Position numbers and translations under genes: made by a program. DNA of 64,000 bases. Origin: Piscicola geometra (lineage: Eukaryota > Annelida > Clitellata > Hirudinida > Piscicolidae). The stretch spans positions 5,318,093 through 5,382,092 of the forward strand of contig OX030955.1 in NCBI GenBank assembly GCA_943735955.1, written 5' to 3'. The notes beneath the pieces are model-generated. The model saw nothing but the letters and a program-made list of their open reading frames with translations, was not told the DNA's origin and did no database searches. Positions 12,762 to 25,539 of this stretch are shown here, piece after piece; within the stretch, counting starts at the first letter, position 1, and each line of letters begins with the position of its first letter.

Positions 12762-13470
12762 AAATGAATAATTTATTCAGGAATAAAAAAAAGACTTGCT
12801 TAATAGTTTAAAGAAATATAAAATAATCATTTATTTAAGAATTTAAAAAATTATTTAAGAATTTATAAATTATTTGAGAATTTAAAAAAATCATTTATTC
12901 AAGAATTTAAAAAAATCATTTATTCAAGAATTAAAAAAAGACTTGCTTAATAATTGAAAGAAATATAAAATAATCATTTATTTAAGAATTTAAAAAATTA
13001 TTTAAGAATTTAAAAATTATTTGAGAATTTGAAAAAATTATTTAAGAATTGTAAAAAAATTATTTAAGAATTAAAAAAAATTATTTAAGAATTTGAGAAA
13101 AGAACTTATTTATGAATTTGAAGAAAAAAAACTTATTTATGAATTTGAAGAAAAAAAACTTATTTAAGAATTAGAAAAAATAATTTATTAAAAAAATAAC
13201 TAATTTAAGAATATAAAAAAACTGATTTAAAAATATAAAAAAACTGATTTAAGAATATAAAAAAACTTATTTAGGAATATATAAAAAACTGGTTTAAGAA
13301 TATATAAAAAACTGATTAAGGATATAAAAAAACTTATTTAATAATATAACAAAAACTTATTTAAGAATATAATAAAAATTATTTAGGAATATAAAAAAAT
13401 CTTATTTAAGAATATAAAAAAACCTATTTAAGAATATAAAAAAAACTCATTTAAGAATTTTAACTAATTC
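12762..13470. repeat. A+T-rich minisatellite with a higher-order period
   Basis: Tandem array of about 20-24-base units around the core ttatttaagaat. Its left part shows a longer period: the block beginning agacttgctt at 12792 recurs at 12939, an offset of 147 bases, with the units between in the same order. The right part (from about 13190) has a slightly different unit, aaaacttatttaagaatata. Confidence 0.8.
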
Positions 13471-15582
13471 AAGTATTCTGTTTAACTTTTTTTTGAGTAA
13501 AAAAATTAGAAAAGCAATCGTCATTTGCATTTTCAAAAAATCACTTTTGGGATGTAGTTTAATTGATTGTTGAAAGATCGCACGAGTTGAAATATAACAA
13601 TAGACGCTTTCCCACTGTGAATAAATCTTTCTAAGCATCAAGTTTTAAATCTTAATTTTTTTTAATGCTTTAGTCTAGAAAAATGATTAAATGTGATGAA
13701 TGGAAAGTTTAGTGAAAGGCAAAATTATATTGCTAGGTAATGATTTAATGCCTAAAGTATTAAACACAAATCACTAGTTAAAAAAAAAAGATTTCATATT
13801 AAGACTTTTTTTAAAAACTTTTAGTGATTTATATAGTATTGAAGTTCCTTACAATAATCGACCTTAGATGTTATTGTTAAAAGTTATTATTATTTGTCAT
13901 TTTAGTTAGTTATCTTTCTATTAATGAATAGTCAATTTAGGTCTTTAAACATTCATAAATTAGTTTGCTATTTACAAATAAGAATTATGTTTATATTGGA
14001 GCTTTGTATAAATACCTTTTCGAATCGAAAAAGTATAAAAATCCAACAACAAAAATGATCACCAAAGACTGATTAGCGACTTTATTAAAAAACTTGTGAT
14101 TTTACAATTGTTTATAAAACTTTGAAAAAATTATTATTTTGAGAAATAACATTTTAAAATGGCAAGTAAGTATCTTTCATAACTTCTGAGTATTTATTCA
14201 TGTTTATATACATGCATATATATATATATATTATTGTTTTAAGTTTATTTCTTTTTATACACTACAAACTAATCATCCGTCAAACGTTGAGCTTCTTTTG
14301 GTCTTGGCGTAAGCTTATATTGCGAATCCGGGCGTTATAGTAATAAAGATACAGCTAGTTCGTTTGTGGCAGGTTATGGTTTTGTTTTTGATAATGTTTT
14401 TTATTTTGATATATTTATTTCTCAATTTGTTTGTTTCTGGTTCTTTTTATAAATAATCTATTTTTAAATGCATTTTTGGGGGTTTTTCAACTATATTTTA
14501 TTTTTAATTGTTTTTTTCATGCTGATACTAATTGGAAATTACCTAAAACAAAACAATATGGACTTTTAAAAACCACATTATTACGTGAAAGGAAAATAGT
14601 AAAATAAATAAATTATTTAAATCATTTTGATCGTTTGAAGGAAACCTCTTCAAGTTCCTTATCTAGAATTTGATCAAAGACCTCAAAAACTAAAATAAAA
14701 AAAAATTTTAAGTTATAAAGTGACTTTATAATTAATCAAAATTTATCTCATCAAACAATTCCCACAAAGGCACTTTTATTTATATTTCTTTGAAACAGTT
14801 TTCTTATAAAGAAGCTCTTTATATCTTAAGTTTTATTAGATATTTCCTTTTCGGTAAATATTTCTTTTCGTCAAAACACATTTGATGTTTATATGTACAC
14901 CTAATGAAAAGTTTAAATATTATTTATTTAATTTTTTTTAATTAAAGTTATGGGTTTATTAAACATTCATGAGATTTCTTTCTTAAATGTTTATTTAAAA
15001 ATTTTTCCCTATTTTTATACACAAATCTCATTCAAAATGTAAAATAATTCCTGGAGATTAATTCATATTCCCAAAATCGTGAAAACAGCTTATAAGACAA
15101 AGTATTAAAGTGTTTTTTGTATAATTTAAAAAAACAAATAACAAAAGATAATTCGAATGTGGAAATTATTTAACCTGTGAAAAACCTTAATGTTTAGATG
15201 GAAATATTTTACAAAATTAATTTTTCAATAAAGTTTCAGTCTATATCTCAAAAGAAAATTAAATAAAAGATAAGCTTAAAGATATTTCTTCAATACAGTT
15301 TTAAAATCACAATCTTTGAATTTTTTATCTTCAAAGTAACAATAGAGATTTAACAAAAGAAAACATTGAAATAAAAATAATAATTTAAAATAACATGTCT
15401 AGATTATTTTAAAGATTGATTTTGAACCGCGTTAAATTGATCGAGTGTGGAGAAGTTTTAAAGAATCGTTTGGATACTACTGCTTCAACATTGTATAGAA
15501 CTGACCCGTGAGTTCTCATGTTACTGCACAGGTGGTGTATTTCATAAGAAGTTATTAAGATAAAGTGTGGAGAAGGCGATAA

Positions 15583-15615
15583 TATGATGATGATGATGAT
15601 GATGAGATGATGATG
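15583..15615 (+). repeat. (TGA)n microsatellite
   Basis: Uninterrupted atg-atg-atg run with one break. Similar GAT/TGA runs occur at about 16030-16060, 26282-26455 and 60440-60470. Confidence 0.8.
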
Positions 15616-18600
15616 TTCATAATTATGAAAACGTTGATAGTGTTGACTATAATGAAAGCTTTCAGGTAATAATAGAAAGTGTATTTCTACTTTTTAAGTC
15701 AATTAAGATGATAAATTAGGTAATGTATAAAAAAAGGTTTTCTTGAGAATCAAATTTTAATTGTTATTTAATTTTTCGATAATTTATATACATCAAAATA
15801 TATTTTGAATATATTTTAAGTTCACGTGTAAAACTTTAAAACTAAAATATAATGAAAAAAATCAAAGTGATTTTTTATAAACTTTTGAGTAATTATTCCT
15901 TTTAGAAATAGATAATGCCAATGATTTAGTAGTGGTTGTTGAAGTGGTGTAAGTTGTTTTGATGGATTAAGAATTATGATGTTTGATAGAAGTGCTGATA
16001 ATGAAAATAATAATAATAATAAGAAGAAGAATTTGATGATTCTAATGATGATGATGATAAAAACAGCAATGATAAAAATTATTTTTTTAAATTTTGTAAA
16101 GCCATGCAAAAATTATAGAAACAGATATATTATTTAACATTTTAAAGTTGGGCATCATTTAATTTGTTGGTTGAGAGAAGTTTTAATATGAAACAGATAA
16201 TTATTAAAAAGCTTCACATCTACATCACTGAGATCAATATTTTCAACAAAAAAATATCGAATATAAAGCAGAATAATGTAATAAGTTTGAAATTTGGAAA
16301 TTTTTTTTGGTTGCATTAAGGTAGTTAAGCGTTTATATGCCATAAGATTTTTTATATTTAAAATTTACTAGTTTAAATTAAATAAAATTTAAAATTTGAA
16401 AAATTGAAACGAATTTCTTTGAAAATAAATACATATACAGAATTATAAATTAAACTAGTTGTTTGAGTGCAGATTGAATTAGGTGATGTGTGGATAACCA
16501 CAAATTATTTTATCTATAGGTGTATGCATGTGTGTTTTGGTGTATTTAGTCATTTTTTTACTTTGACTTGTTTATTCATGTTTGATCATATTTTGTTTTT
16601 ATGTTCATTTTTATGAGTTAGAAAAGGAAATGGATATCCCGATTAACGGGTTGGATACTTTTGTGACTTAAGTACTAAATTGTATTTATATGAAAATTGA
16701 AAAAGTATAGTAATTTATTAAAAACATTATAGATATGTCGGAAAATTATTATTGTATGTTATGTTATGCCTATAAAGTAAAATTTTTAAATTTTTAAACG
16801 AGTTCAATGGGATTTTAACAGACTTTCGCTATGAATTTATGTATTTTAAAACTTAAACACAAGAAGAAAAATATTTTTTCCACTTAAGATGGAGTATAAA
16901 TGGGAGAAAATAATATTTTAAGAAACGGAATAAAAAGACAAAAAATGCGCTTCGAAGGTATACAGTTTTATGGTAGTTTAATAAACATATTGACTTGGAA
17001 AAACATATTACACGTTTAAAAATAGGCATTGAGCTAAATTGACACTTTTTCATCTTTTCGGGTACTCGGGTAATACCCGAATGCTGTAGCCGAGTACACA
17101 AGTTTCGAGTTTCGTTGCCATCCATAATTTTAAATTGATAACAGTGATGTTCCAGTTGTTAAACTTATTTAAGTTTTTTTCCACTTTGAAAAAAATTAAT
17201 TTAATTCTTAAAAAAGTGAAAAAAAACAAATATTCCTATATCAGTTTCCATAAAACTGAATGCAATCGTTTCAGTTGAAGTTTTAGTTTCAGTAACTGTG
17301 TATAAATAATTTCAATACTTTTTTTAAATGATAGAATTCATTTCTTCAAATAAAAGCGTGAATTTATTCATTTAGAATGTTCTTATTTCTTACTCAACAG
17401 ATATTAGTTTTTAAGAAAATTATTAAAAGTATTTTAAATAAAAATGATGAGAAATTTGAAAAATGATTGTTTACAATAAAAAAAAGTAGTTTTTTAGACA
17501 TTTGTAGTCATGTACTAGGCCATTGTCGAAACACAACTAGTGTGAAGTTTTAGAAAACATAACCCTTAATTTAAATATTCTTTTTCTGAGAAAATAGTTA
17601 ACTAGATCAGTATGACTTCAGAGAAACGTATGAAGAAAGTTTTCTAGAATTTCTACCCTGAGTTTTTTTTACGTAAATTCGAATAATTTGTTTTTAGAGT
17701 TTTTTTGGAGTTAATTCTACATTTTTAGAGTCAAATTACACTGTTAGAAATAATTCTTAGAATCTCAATGTTTATGCTTCTTCGAGCGTTTATTCGAGTT
17801 CTGTCAAGACTGCAGCCCATCATTACGTTCATTAAAATGCCACATTATTGACGGGTTTATGCCATAAACTGTATAGAAATGCATTGTAAATCGACTTGAT
17901 TCTTTATTTTTCTGGAAAGTTTTTTTAATTAAAACACTTAATTAAAGCATCTTCAGTATTACAAAAAAATTCAATTAACGATTTTTGATATTAGAAGATA
18001 ATAAATTGAACTTTTGAGGCCAATTAAAAATGTTTATTGATAAGTTTCTAGCTGAGTTCTTCGAAATTCGTTTGAAAAATGATTTTTTCAAAAAATTAAA
18101 GTTTTATGCAATAAGTCTTTCTTGCCTACACTACATTCAAAATAATTTATTGCATTTAAAAACAAATTGTAATAACAACTCGATTAAAAGCAGCTTTCTA
18201 AGGCCCATAGGCTTTAGCATATTGCGTAGTAATGAAAACCATAGTTTAAAATATTTAAAAACAATTTTTAAAACTGAAATTTACAAAAGTCTTAAATCAA
18301 AACAGACTTCTTATTTATAAATAAATATATTAAAAAATTTGCACTTTCAAGAAACTTTTTCAATATTTTTTACAATTCATTATTATCATCACCATCATCG
18401 AGCGGGCGCAGATAAGAGGTCAAAAACCTCTTTTTCCGCGGCACAACAAAAATTTCTTCAAAGTCATACTTCTAATTAGATATTAACAATAATCATTTAT
18501 TTTTTTTCAATACTTTTTTTAAATATTAACAATTGTATTTACATTTCTTATGAAAAGTATGAATCAAATGGAATCCAAATCATGTATAATAATAATTGCT

Positions 18601-19141
18601 AAAATGCAAAAACGATCTTCCATAATTAGTTATTGACTTAAGTTGAAGTCAGTCATCATTATTCATAAATTGATCGCAAATCAATGAGTTAATTAAAAGA
18701 TAGAAATATTACGAAGAAAAAAAATTCAATAAGGATTTTTACCGCTTGGGAAATTTAAAGTTTTTATATAATATAATTTATTTTCTAAGTTTTATGTAGG
18801 TCTGTTCAAGTTTACTAATAATTCTTCAAAAACAAAATGATTTATAAATTAAAATGCTTTCAACCTTTTAGTTTTCATCAAAAATATTTATCAATGAAAT
18901 GAAAAAAACTCAAACTGTCCAATATTTTATTGTGAATAAGTATTCAAGTCATATTATAAACTTGACATTTTAAGTTTATACAAAATTATTTTATGGACTC
19001 CTACTGAGAAAAATTAATTACCTGAGAAATCATAACTAATCGATCTGCCTAATTAAAAACCATGGTCCTACAGCTGACCATAAAAATCATTGAACTATTT
19101 CATCAGAAGTAACAAGATATCATTATCATGATTTAGTTTGT

Positions 19142-19150
19142 TATATAAAG
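19142..19150 (+). promoter_or_regulatory. TATA box of the mucin-like gene
   Basis: The motif TATATAAAG lies 30 bases upstream of the ATG at 19180, implying a very short leader or a downstream first Met. The same nine bases precede both antistasin genes. Confidence 0.5.
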
Positions 19151-19179
19151 GCGAAAGATTTGAGGTTATACTATCGAAG

Positions 19180-20802
19180 ATGACGAGTTACACATTTGCC
19201 CTCATCTTTGCCTTGGCTATCGCCGGTAAGTTTTGCCAAACGTTTAGTATTGTTAATATCAAGAATAATATAGCTAAATTTTTTTCATATTCATATCCTA
19301 CAGTTCTTACAAAGAGAAATAATTTTTTTAATAAATTAAAATAAAGAGCATCATTTAACTATGTTTTTTTACAGCCACTTGTGGTACACCCACTACTGAA
19401 GGAATCACTGAGCTTTCTAGCTCTACACCCATTCAGGGAGAAGGAACTACAGAGCTTCGTAGTTCAACACCAGTCATTGATGGAAGCACAACAGAACTCT
19501 TCACTTCAACACCGGTTTCCGCTGAGAGCACGACTTGGAGGACCGTTGACACAAGTTCAACTACCATGGAAAGTTTGACCCGTGTCACGGGAGAAAGTAC
19601 CATTGGGGTTTCATTCACTCCATTATCTAGTGAAATTACTCCAGTCTACGGAGAAAGGACCCCTGCTCCCTACAGCCGTAAAAACCCAAAATATCTTGAA
19701 GGTTGCTTGTTTTATTACATTTTATTTAAAAGCTGTTTAATGTTAAAAAACCCTTATTTAGATAAAAACATTTAGTTATATTTATTTATGTCAACTTGAA
19801 TTCAAAGTTTCAATTTATTTAACAGATATCACATGCCCACGCAAGAAATTGATAATCAGGTTTGAAAAAAAATTTGAGTTAGATTTAATTTATAAAAATT
19901 AACTACGTATCATTTATAAAAAATTTTACAAATTATTTGAATGTTTAAAACTTGAAAATCTGCCAGCTATATTTCTTTTTCTTTATGAACAGAATACATA
20001 AAGACCTTAATATATGTTCTAATAATGTTTTTTTAATCACCAGGTGTCACGAGAAAGACATCAAGAACCTTGTGAAGTTGTCGATCGTTGAGAAGTTTGA
20101 CGAAAGCAAGAAACTGCTCGCAGAAGAATCCCTCGAATTCATCAGCGATGTGTCTGGCATCTACGACATTTTCCACGAGGTCTCACCCAATTTCATAATA
20201 AACTTTTTTTATGATAAAAAAGTAATATATCTTTTTCAAATAATTGTTTGTTTTTCTGTAATAATAAAACCATAAATCAAAAAATATAAAATGAAAGTTT
20301 TACTTATTTTCCCTCTCCACTATTGGAAAAAAATCCCTGTTATAGGAGACCCACTGGATCGTCCCAGCTAAACACACCTATCCCGTTCTGTTGAGGACCA
20401 TCATCAACACGGAAATTTGCCCAATGCCTACGATTAAGTACCTGAGGTGGGAAACTATTAACGAGAAGATTGTCAAACTGAAGATTAACAACAAGTGGCA
20501 CTCGTACGAGGTTGGTTTAGTATTTTAATTGTTTTACAAATATTTATTTTTTACTTATCTTATTCTTCAATTTTTTTTAAATTGTAAATTATTTATTTTT
20601 GAATCATAGTCATTGGATATGAGCTAATGAATATTTAATTTCAATTATTATACAGAACCCAAGCCCAACTACTCCATTCACCGTGCTCTTCCCTGAAGAA
20701 GTCACCATTGACCGCTTCTCTATCGTCATGAACGAAGTTGAGAGCGGCAAGAAGGGAGGCATTGGTAAACTGGAAATGGCCGTCTGCTGCGATACCAAAT
20801 AA
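19180..20802 (+). CDS. secreted mucin-like protein with a novel C-terminal domain (six exons)
   Basis: Exons 19180-19225, 19375-19701, 19826-19859, 20044-20179, 20346-20510 and 20656-20802 (all GT-AG) join in frame to 284 residues. Residues 1-16 are a signal peptide (MTSYTFALIFALAIAA). Residues 17 to about 120 are a Ser/Thr/Pro-rich stalk of imperfect 13-17-residue units (for example ELRSSTPVIDGSTT), a typical O-glycosylation substrate. From about 125 on, sequence complexity is normal with five cysteines, tryptophans at HWIVP and KWHSYE, and an apparent beta-rich end (EEVTIDRFSIVM ... MAVCCDTK). I do not recognise the C-terminal domain. The 3' UTR seems spliced (gttttt at about 20806 to tttacag at 20945), with AATAAA near 21004. 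A surface, glue or mucus protein is plausible; function is not shown by sequence. Confidence 0.82.
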
Positions 20803-21216
20803 AAGGTTTTTATTTTTTATTTTCTTATTATTCTTATCATTTTTACTCATTGAACGAAGTTTTCAAATGTTTAATTTAAAAAAGGTAAAATATATTTACA
20901 CTAATTTGTAAAATATATTCTAATTAAAATTGTTTCTATTTACAGGTTAAATTTTCAAGCAATTACAGAAGACATAATTGAAATTGTTCATCTTTGACTT
21001 CTAAATAAATAAAATAAAACTAAATTCACTATCTGGTGAATTTAACCAAAAATTTCCACTTAATAAAATATTCAAAATTCTGAGTGTCTTTTTCTTCTAC
21101 TCAAATATTTAAAATTTTAGTAATTAAACTTTTATGGTTTATTTTGAATCAAAATTAGATTTTAAAATAACTTGACAGATCCTTGGTTCGAAAATAATGT
21201 TCAATTAGTTTGATTG

Positions 21217-21420
21217 ATAATAATAATAATAATAATAATAATGACGAGCATTATTATAGTGGCGTATAATCCGAACGGGCTTCCAGGCCACTTGGGCTGC
21301 ATATTTTCATTTGCGCCTTTGGGTTACTAGGACATTGGTTGCACTTGAAGCTAGGACCTTTCATTATTGGTCAAGCCGAGAGTCGTTGCCGACTCAGCTT
21401 CCCGTTCACCCGATTGATCT
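21217..21420 (-). mobile_element. tRNA-derived SINE, family 1
   Basis: Full-length copy on the minus strand. Its ATT tail appears as (aat)n at 21221-21242, followed by the conserved gacgagcattattatagtgg end, the body, and the tRNA-like head at about 21370-21420 (gtcaagccgagagtcgttgc). Nearly identical block order to the copy at 22034. Confidence 0.85.
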
Positions 21421-21516
21421 CAATTAATTGGTGATTCATCTCAGTTGATTAGCCGCAAAAGCTAAACTGGTCTACAAATCGGAAAAAAATTGGTCAATGA
21501 AATATAAATAAATGAA

Positions 21517-21720
21517 TGTTTAGGTCTCTTATTAGGGGAGGCATAATAAGGCAAAAAAAAACTAAAAATTAGAAGTTTGTTATGTAAACTTGGAAAATGG
21601 TTCCCTAGGTTATTTCATGAATATTTAATATTGGAAGTTGGTACTTTTGAAACCCCCCCCCCCACACCAAAAAACTAAATCGAAGTTTTAGCCTTGAGCC
21701 TTAGCGTTTTCAATTTAAAA
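21517..21720 (+). repeat. duplicated block, unfilled copy
   Basis: Contains gattatttcatgaatattt-like and ggaagttggtacttttga segments, then directly aaccccc ... aaactaaatcgaag. A second diverged copy of the same block at about 21915-22290 carries a SINE at the position after acttttga. Confidence 0.75.
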
Positions 21721-21914
21721 AAATAATAGCAGATGAGCAGACTTCTGAAATCGATGACACTCTTGTTCGCAACCTGAAGAAACTAGTAAATTTAATGCAG
21801 TCAGTAGAACTATCATCCTATTAAAGAACCAGCAGTCTACAAATGGCCAGATCTCGTCTTTCGGAGGCTTCAAAGCAACGGTCAATCAAAAAAACAGTTA
21901 AACCTAAACTAGAG

Positions 21915-22290
21915 TTAGGGGGAGAGCATAAGTAAACAAAAAATCTAAAAATTTGAAATTCGTTACTTCCACTTGGAATATAGTTCACTAGATTATTTCA
22001 TGAATATTTTATATTGGAAGTTGGTACTTTTGATGAGGTGAACGGGTAGCTGAGTGGGCAACGACTCTCGGCTTGACCAACAATGAAAGGCCCTAGGTTC
22101 AAGTGCAACCAATGCCCTAGTAACCCAAAAGCGCAAATGAAAATATGCAGCCTAAGTGGCCTGGAAGCCCGTTCGGGTTATACGCCACTATAATAATGCT
22201 CGTCATTATGTGAAACTCCCCCACACCCCAAAAACTAAATCGAAGATTTAGGCTTAATCCTCAGCGTTTTCAAGTAAAAAGAAATTATTT
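21915..22290 (+). repeat. duplicated block, SINE-filled copy
   Basis: Same order as 21517-21720 (ggaagttggtacttttga ... gaaactccccc ... aaactaaatcgaag), but interrupted by the family 1 SINE at 22034-22210. The two copies are clearly diverged by substitutions and small indels. Confidence 0.75.
22034..22210 (+). mobile_element. tRNA-derived SINE, family 1, best-preserved copy
   Basis: The head reads tagctgagtgggcaacgac (A-box-like) and later aggttcaagtgcaacc (B-box-like). The body includes ggcctggaagcccgttcggg and tatacgccactataataatg, and the 3' end is gctcgtcatta. It interrupts one copy of a local duplication, so both edges can be read by comparison with 21517-21720. Confidence 0.88.
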
Positions 22291-24418
22291 GATAATTTAA
22301 CTTACTCAAATTTTACGATAATAAGATTACTTAATATAATACTTAAAATAATGTAATATTATAATTATGAAAAAAAATTATTTGTGCGGCCCACGCTACA
22401 CTGGGCTTAAGCATGAATAAAGTTTTGCAATTGGTTGAAACGGATATAAAGATATATCAGGTTTTACAAAGTTTTATGGGGAAGATAAACGTTTATAATA
22501 AAAAAAGTGTAGTTGGACATGCACTTAACATGTGTCTTCAGCTGGAAGCTCCTGAACTCAGCTAAACCGTGGAACCGATTCAAAGAGTTTCTCTCCTATT
22601 TTGAGTAAATAGTTTTTATAAATTGTTTTTATGAAAACAAAAGATTTTGGTTTTTTCCAAGGCAAAAACAATTCTTATTCACCACTTTAATGATTTCACT
22701 GAGTTCTCAAGCCAAAACCCCCAGATAAACAATCGCCTAGGCTGTCTAGTAAGAGAAGTTATGGAACCTCCCTGTTTCTAGTTGTTCTGGTGTTGTTTTT
22801 CGGCTTGGATGTGCTTTTGGTGTCAAAAACAGCAGTTGAGCACTTCTTGTAGTGTTAGTGTTAATCATGTCCTAAGTTAACGTTTTGAAATTTTTAAATC
22901 GATGATTATGACATTTTTGCTTCTTCATAATAAACTTTCTGGCTACGGGCCTAGTGGAGTCCATTCAAGAAGTTTAAGGCTCAGATGAGGCTTTAAAATT
23001 AAGTAAGCTATTTAAGCATCTAACTCAAATAAAACTTCACAACTTTGTTACGAAGAACATTAAATGTTTATTTACGATTTTTATAATATCTTAGCAATTC
23101 ATGAATGTCTATCCTAATGAGTTGGGACCTCTACCAGAGTATCAACAAAGCAAACGTCTTGTGCAGTTTGTCAAAGTCGTCAATGACTTAGTTGTATGTG
23201 GGGTTGATTTAATTCAAGATTAAACTTTTATTTTCACACGCAAAGAAGAACAGAAGCAATGTTTTTTTCAAGTATTCTTATGACTATAGAAAACATTCTT
23301 CAAAATTAACAAAATCGTAAATAGTTGAAGTCAAGTTACAGTTAACGTCAAAAGTTCATAAACGAAAATACTCAGATAAATATTCAAAAATTTTGATATT
23401 TTTGCCTTTTTACTCTGAATAAAGCTTCCAATAATGGCTCTATGCAGTTTTTTTTCTCGTAATCGTTAATGCTGAAACTTTGGAGCACTAAGCTTATAAA
23501 TCCAAAATTATTTTGTTGAGAGTATTTGTATACACCTTTTATCTCAACTGGTATCACGCACTGAAGGACTAGCTAATACTATCATGATATTATTGTTTTT
23601 TAGAAAAACCTAATTTTATCTAATCTGAGCTGTTCAAATGTATTCATATAGCAATTTTTCTCATATCTAAAAGGGCTCAGCTATACATTTTACAAATGAA
23701 ACAGTCGTTTAAACCTCAAAAAAAGTTAATAGGAGCAGGTTGTTCAAGATGAACCGGTTCCTAAGATGAAACGAGCTTATTTACAGCTATGCAATATATA
23801 TAAATTATATTTATGCATTCGTCTTCTAAGCACATTTGTATGTTGCTTTCATTTCTGAAGCATTTTCATTCAAACGTATCCATCATGATAAAAATTAAAT
23901 TTTCAAAATAAATTTATTGCATGAGTTCTAGTCGCCTACCCTATTCATCAATTTTTAACGATCAACAAGCTAATTGAAAAAAATTATTATATGAATTTGG
24001 TTAACTTTAAAAAAGTAATATTTCAATATCCTACATATTTTTATATATGTATTCAGAATTTTTTAAAGCATGAAAATTGTTTCAACTGATGCTTCAGATC
24101 TTTTCTCGATTCTCAAAACTGAAGCTCTGAAAAAAAATATATTTCATTATTACCTTGAATATATTTAAGTTAAATAAACTTTTCTAAAAAAATTTGAAGT
24201 TAAAATTCGACTTTTCATGGTTAATTTAAAACATAAACAACTATAAATATATAAATATATTTCGAAAGTTTCTTTAAAAGGAACTCGTTACTAATCAATT
24301 CTACTAATTAAAAATAATCAATACTACAATTAAACATGAAAATAATTAACTTATTTCATCAGAAATAGGCAGAAAATTTTTATTAAAACCAGAGGGTTTT
24401 GAGGTGATGCCATTGAAA
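22291..24418. other. intergenic stretch between mucin-like paralogues
   Basis: No exon recognised. A segment at about 23737-23765 (caagatgaaccggttcc) matches, in inverted orientation, 34951-34975, so both are probably ends of one repeat family. Part of the sequence just upstream of 24419 matches the region upstream of 19180 (atttcatcagaa and tttgaggt), as expected from the gene duplication. Confidence 0.4.
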
Positions 24419-25228
24419 ATGGTGAGTTTCAACTTTGCCTTCATCTTTGCCTTGGCTATCACCGGTAAAAATAATAATCATTTTTTCTGAAAAATATTTT
24501 ATGAATTTTAAGATACTACTTTTCACATTTAAAAAATCAGTCAGCTTTTAATCTTTTTCTCAGCAAGTTGTGGCTATATACTTCAGCCCACTACAAAAAA
24601 AGATGTGAAAGAAATCACCATCGAGCCTTTTGGTTCAACTCCAATTTATGGAAAAAAAACTCCTGAACTCCCAACTATAACACCAATCTCAAGTGAACTA
24701 AGTACTGAACTCAGTAGTTCAATTCCAGCTCATCGCGAAATCACTATTGAGCATTCTACAGTCCATGGAGAAAGTACCTCTAAAAAGACATTTATTCCAC
24801 TCTTCGGAGAATTTACTACCACCGTGAAAGATTCGACCCGTGTTTTAGAAGATAGAATTACGGGGTCTACTTATACTCCACTTTCTGCTGAAAGCACTAC
24901 TATGTTCTCTTCAACTCCAGTATCTGGAGAAAGCACAACTGGTTCATAATAATTTTTCAACTTGAAAATTCGTATTTAAATCTTTTTTATAGCAGAAAAG
25001 GAATAATCGTTGAAAATTAATTTTACTGTCTAATTCTTTAAAATAAGAATGTTTTTGAATGAATCAACAGGTACCGCACGTCCAAGCAAGAAAGTTGTGA
25101 GAAGGTTTGATTGATGTTTTCACTCTAGTTTCATAGTATAAATTCTAGAAACCTTCGAAAACTTATTGAAAGACTAACCACTTTAAAAATTAATTTTCAG
25201 GAAAAAACCATGGTATTATTATTATTGA
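24419..25228 (+). CDS. truncated tandem paralogue of the secreted mucin-like protein
   Basis: Exons 24419-24464, 24564-24941, 25071-25104 and 25201-25228 join in frame to 161 residues. Exons 1 and 3 are 46 and 34 bases, exactly as in the gene at 19180, and the signal peptide (MVSFNFAFIFALAITA) is clearly related. The Ser/Thr-rich stalk is kept (for example SAESTTMFSSTPVSGEST) and slightly longer. The segment equal to TCPRKKLIIR has become TARPSKKVVRR, losing its Cys. The conserved C-terminal domain is absent: exon 4 adds only KKPWYYYY and a stop, the tyrosines being encoded by a short (TAT) run. AATAAA follows at about 25246. No TATATAAAG is kept upstream. If exon 2 is not spliced, it ends at 24947-24949. 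It may be an expressed stalk-only protein or a decaying pseudogene. Confidence 0.6.
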
Positions 25229-25539
25229 AAAGTGTATTCAAAAGATGAATAAAGACTTATGAGCAAACAAAATAAATTCTAAATTCACTACTCTATCGAT
25301 TCAAACATTCTCATTCAATAAAATGTGAAAATCTTCATTGTTTTTTTGCGCTCATTTTATCGTTAAAAGTACTAACTTAAAATGTTTTTCAGTAGATTTC
25401 GTTTATTTTTTTCAAGGTAAACCAAATTTAAATGAGAAATTGTATTCTTTAATTTTTTCTTATTTATTCTAAACCAAAAAGATTCACAATTAAATTCAGA
25501 AATAAGTGTAAACTATATGTAGAAGTTTTATTGACTCTG

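Larger units (their letters stand above)
12662..19179. other. intergenic stretch with minisatellite and simple repeats
   Basis: Between the divergent GPCR and mucin-like genes. It holds the minisatellite at 12762-13470, a (TGA)n tract at 15583-15615, a hairpin at about 17060-17076 and A+T-rich DNA otherwise. Open frames such as 18030-18320 are long only because the DNA is rich in A and T, and have low-complexity Lys/Asn/Leu composition. No convincing exon found. Confidence 0.4.

Noticed and set aside
14160..14172. ATGGCAA|GTAAGT as a first exon with an upstream TATA-like sequence
   Set aside because: Good donor, but no following exon could be found.
18030..18320. 96-codon frame
   Set aside because: Low-complexity Lys/Leu/Asn/Ser composition expected in A+T-rich DNA; no domain and no splice context.
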